Shown here: positions 62,386-64,000 of the stretch, one piece after another
Layout of the letters: every line of letters begins with the position of its first letter
Position numbering within the stretch: the first letter of the stretch is position 1
From: JBCBDX01 sp039822005
Lineage (GTDB): Bacteria > Pseudomonadota > Alphaproteobacteria > Rhizobiales > Rhizobiaceae
Direction of reading: 5' to 3'
Length of the DNA stretch: 64,000 nt
NCBI GenBank assembly: GCA_039822005.1
Contig: JBCBMZ010000004.1
Coordinates: forward strand, 1-64,000
Notes under the pieces: generated by a model
The model's database searches: none
Told to the model about the DNA's origin: nothing
The model's input: the letters and a program-made list of their open reading frames with translations, nothing else
Position numbers and translations under genes: made by a program

Positions 62386-64000
62386 TTGCGACACCTATTA
62401 AAGCTCGCCATTACATTCTTACTGGCCTCGGCATTGATTGCCGTTGTCGTATTCTCGTACCGCCAGGCCATGCACAGTACCAAGGTGGCGACGGTAACCG
62501 CGTCAGCCGATGCGGCCGTGCAGCTGCTCAATAGCTCAATTGCCGAGACTGTCTCCGTGGTTGATCTTGTCCGGGCGCGGGGACATGATCGCTGCAATGC
62601 CGATACACGTGATGTACTCGATGAGCTTGTCTTTCTCTCTACGCAGTTGAAAGCCATTGTCATCGTTGATGGCAACGAGACCTGTTCATCATCGGGGTAT
62701 GGCGCAGCGAAATTGTCCTCGGATTTGGCGATGGGCGATGCCCGTTACAGCCTCGCCAATTCCATAATGCTGCGCCCCTTGTCCAATGATTATCCCGGCA
62801 TGGGCGTCTCGCGCATGGTGGCAGATGGTTCCCCCAATGTGATTGCTCTCGTTAATGCCAACACTTATGTCTCCGCCACCCTTGATCCCAGTTTGATCGC
62901 CGGATCAAACGCCGCATTTGCGCTCGCCAATGGCGACATTATCGTTGCAACACCAGATTTTGAACCTGCACAGGGCAACATTGAGCGAAGGGAGTTCGTG
63001 GCCCAGTCTGCGGTTTACCCGTTTGCATACAAGTTGGCTGTGCCCGTTGCGTATTTGCACGTTGACAGATTGGCACTTGGGCCATGGGTCCCGATTTTGC
63101 TTGCCGTTATTTGTGGGTTGGCGGGGTACTTGATTACAACCCGGTTTATCATGCCTGACCGCCCATCCGACGTGATCAAACGCGCCATCGAATCGGGTGA
63201 AATCCAACCCTATTTCCAGCCGGTCGTGGATCTGAACACCGGCGACATTGACAGTTTTGAGGTGTTGTCGCGGTGGGTCAAGCCGAGTGGACATATTGTG
63301 GGGCCCTCCGAATTTATTGCCGAAGTCGAGCGTTACGATCTTTCACCTTACTTGCTTCAGTCGTTGGTCAAGCAAACCGGTGCCTCCATGGCCAAGTTGA
63401 TCGACCGGTTCACCTGTTTGCGGTTCGCATTCAACGTAGCGCCTGATACTTATGTGGAAAACGACTTTGTATCGGCTTTGTCGCAGGCGTTGGAGGCATC
63501 GTGCATTGCGCCTGATCGTGTGACCATCGAGGTCACGGAACGCCAGGAAATTTCTGACGTTGGTCAGGCACGCATCGCCACCCAGGAGTTGCAGCAAATG
63601 GGTGTCCATGTGGCAATTGACGATGTTGGAACAGGGCACAACGGCCTTTCGACCATTACCGCCATGGCGCCCAATGAGATAAAGATCGACAAATATTTCA
63701 TTGATGGGCTCCCCGATAATCAGCGGGCCTTGTCCATGGTCCGAATGCTGGTGCGTACAGCGCACAGCCTTGGCATGAAAACCGTTGCCGAAGGCATTGA
63801 AAACCACCAGCAAGTGGAAGCTTTAATGGCGCTTAAGGTGGATTTTGCGCAAGGGTTTCATATTGCCAAACCGGTTCCGGCCGATGCGGCCATCGGACTT
63901 TTCCGTGAGCATCAGGAGCAATTGAAGAGCCGTGCGGCCCATCAGGCGCTGTTTAAAACGTCAGACAAAGCTGAAATTCATCTGGTTCCCGAGCCGACGG
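62386..64000 (+). CDS. CSS-motif/EAL-domain c-di-GMP phosphodiesterase (3' end outside the window)
   Basis: At least 538 residues, cut by the window edge. An N-terminal membrane segment, a periplasmic domain with a CSS motif (DGNETCSSSGYG, plus an earlier DRCNAD), a second membrane segment near residue 235-255 and a cytoplasmic EAL domain starting near 265. The EAL core reads EVLSRW, FNVAPD, VTIEVTER, IDDVGTGHNGLS, IKIDKYF, TVAEGIE and FAQGFHIAKP. The expected metal- and substrate-binding residues are present although EAL is written EVL. The start is TTG at 62386, with GGGGG six bases upstream. CSS domains sense redox state through the Cys pair in related enzymes. Confidence 0.9.
   Translation, partial: MRHLLKLAITFLLASALIAVVVFSYRQAMHSTKVATVTASADAAVQLLNSSIAETVSVVDLVRARGHDRCNADTRDVLDELVFLSTQLKAIVIVDGNETCSSSGYGAAKLSSDLAMGDARYSLANSIMLRPLSNDYPGMGVSRMVADGSPNVIALVNANTYVSATLDPSLIAGSNAAFALANGDIIVATPDFEPAQGNIERREFVAQSAVYPFAYKLAVPVAYLHVDRLALGPWVPILLAVICGLAGYLITTRFIMPDRPSDVIKRAIESGEIQPYFQPVVDLNTGDIDSFEVLSRWVKPSGHIVGPSEFIAEVERYDLSPYLLQSLVKQTGASMAKLIDRFTCLRFAFNVAPDTYVENDFVSALSQALEASCIAPDRVTIEVTERQEISDVGQARIATQELQQMGVHVAIDDVGTGHNGLSTITAMAPNEIKIDKYFIDGLPDNQRALSMVRMLVRTAHSLGMKTVAEGIENHQQVEALMALKVDFAQGFHIAKPVPADAAIGLFREHQEQLKSRAAHQALFKTSDKAEIHLVPEPT

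Noticed and set aside
1..64000. CRISPR array, prophage or integrated element
   Set aside because: No repeated spacer-repeat pattern, integrase, transposase or duplicated tRNA end was seen, including beside tRNA-Thr.

Overview
The window reads as a chromosomal segment of an alphaproteobacterium of the order Hyphomicrobiales (Rhizobiales), probably a marine or saline-habitat member. The main evidence is the gene block yacG-maf-infA-UPF0262-hisD-DUF2948-murA (28137-32997), an order typical of this group. Supporting signs are the aqpS-containing ars operon, a class A RNase P RNA, a DUF1344 protein and extensin-like and YgfZ proteins of rhizobial type. No rRNA operon, prophage, complete insertion sequence or CRISPR array was seen.

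Layout. 1-3300: rnpB, a Gfo/Idh/MocA oxidoreductase, an AraC regulator and a PEBP-like secreted protein. 3384-9419: an orphan glycerol kinase, then a zinc-homeostasis locus with a CobW GTPase, znuA divergent from znuC-znuB-zur, and a Zur-box-like site between them. 9460-14730: a hydrolase/HxlR pair, pyrC, an overlapping ygfZ/HD-hydrolase/phosphatase run and a decayed alkB. 14825-19483: nadA, nadB and nadC on the minus strand, interrupted by a coiled-coil membrane gene on the plus strand and a broken small exported ORF. 19597-22744: an arsenic operon arsR-arsC-aqpS-arsC-arsC-arsH with three arsenate reductases and no ArsB/Acr3. 22754-28124: envelope proteins, an MFS transporter, recO and two unknown genes. 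28137-34519: the conserved Hyphomicrobiales housekeeping block, a PepSY protein, a membrane-anchored LuxR protein and tRNA-Thr(GGU).

35076-42592 holds a LuxR-type regulator followed by a co-directional operon: a heme-binding HbpS/GlcG-like protein, a MetX-family alpha/beta hydrolase, an SsuBC-type ABC transporter with a Tat-exported binding protein, and a fused dihydroxyacetone kinase. It looks like a catabolic uptake operon for an unknown compound that yields dihydroxyacetone or another triose.

43075-52343 is the most unusual part. It combines a PqqD-like chaperone, an HprK-like kinase and a 63-residue peptide ending in serine with a PF14907-type nucleotidyltransferase and five glycosyltransferases. 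Three of the glycosyltransferases resemble families best known from fungal Golgi mannan synthesis (GT34/MNN10, GT62/ANP1, GT71/MNN1). I infer a peptide-linked or peptide-controlled surface glycan system. It is bordered by a LuxR-HTH/alpha-beta-hydrolase fusion protein.

54536-64000: a BCCT transporter, an extensin-like lipoprotein, a GT83/ArnT-like membrane glycosyltransferase, an acyl-CoA thioesterase, a zinc alcohol dehydrogenase paired with an enolase-superfamily dehydratase, a DUF1344 protein and a CSS-motif/EAL c-di-GMP phosphodiesterase that runs off the right edge. All family calls come from reading motifs in the translated sequence; no database search was run.
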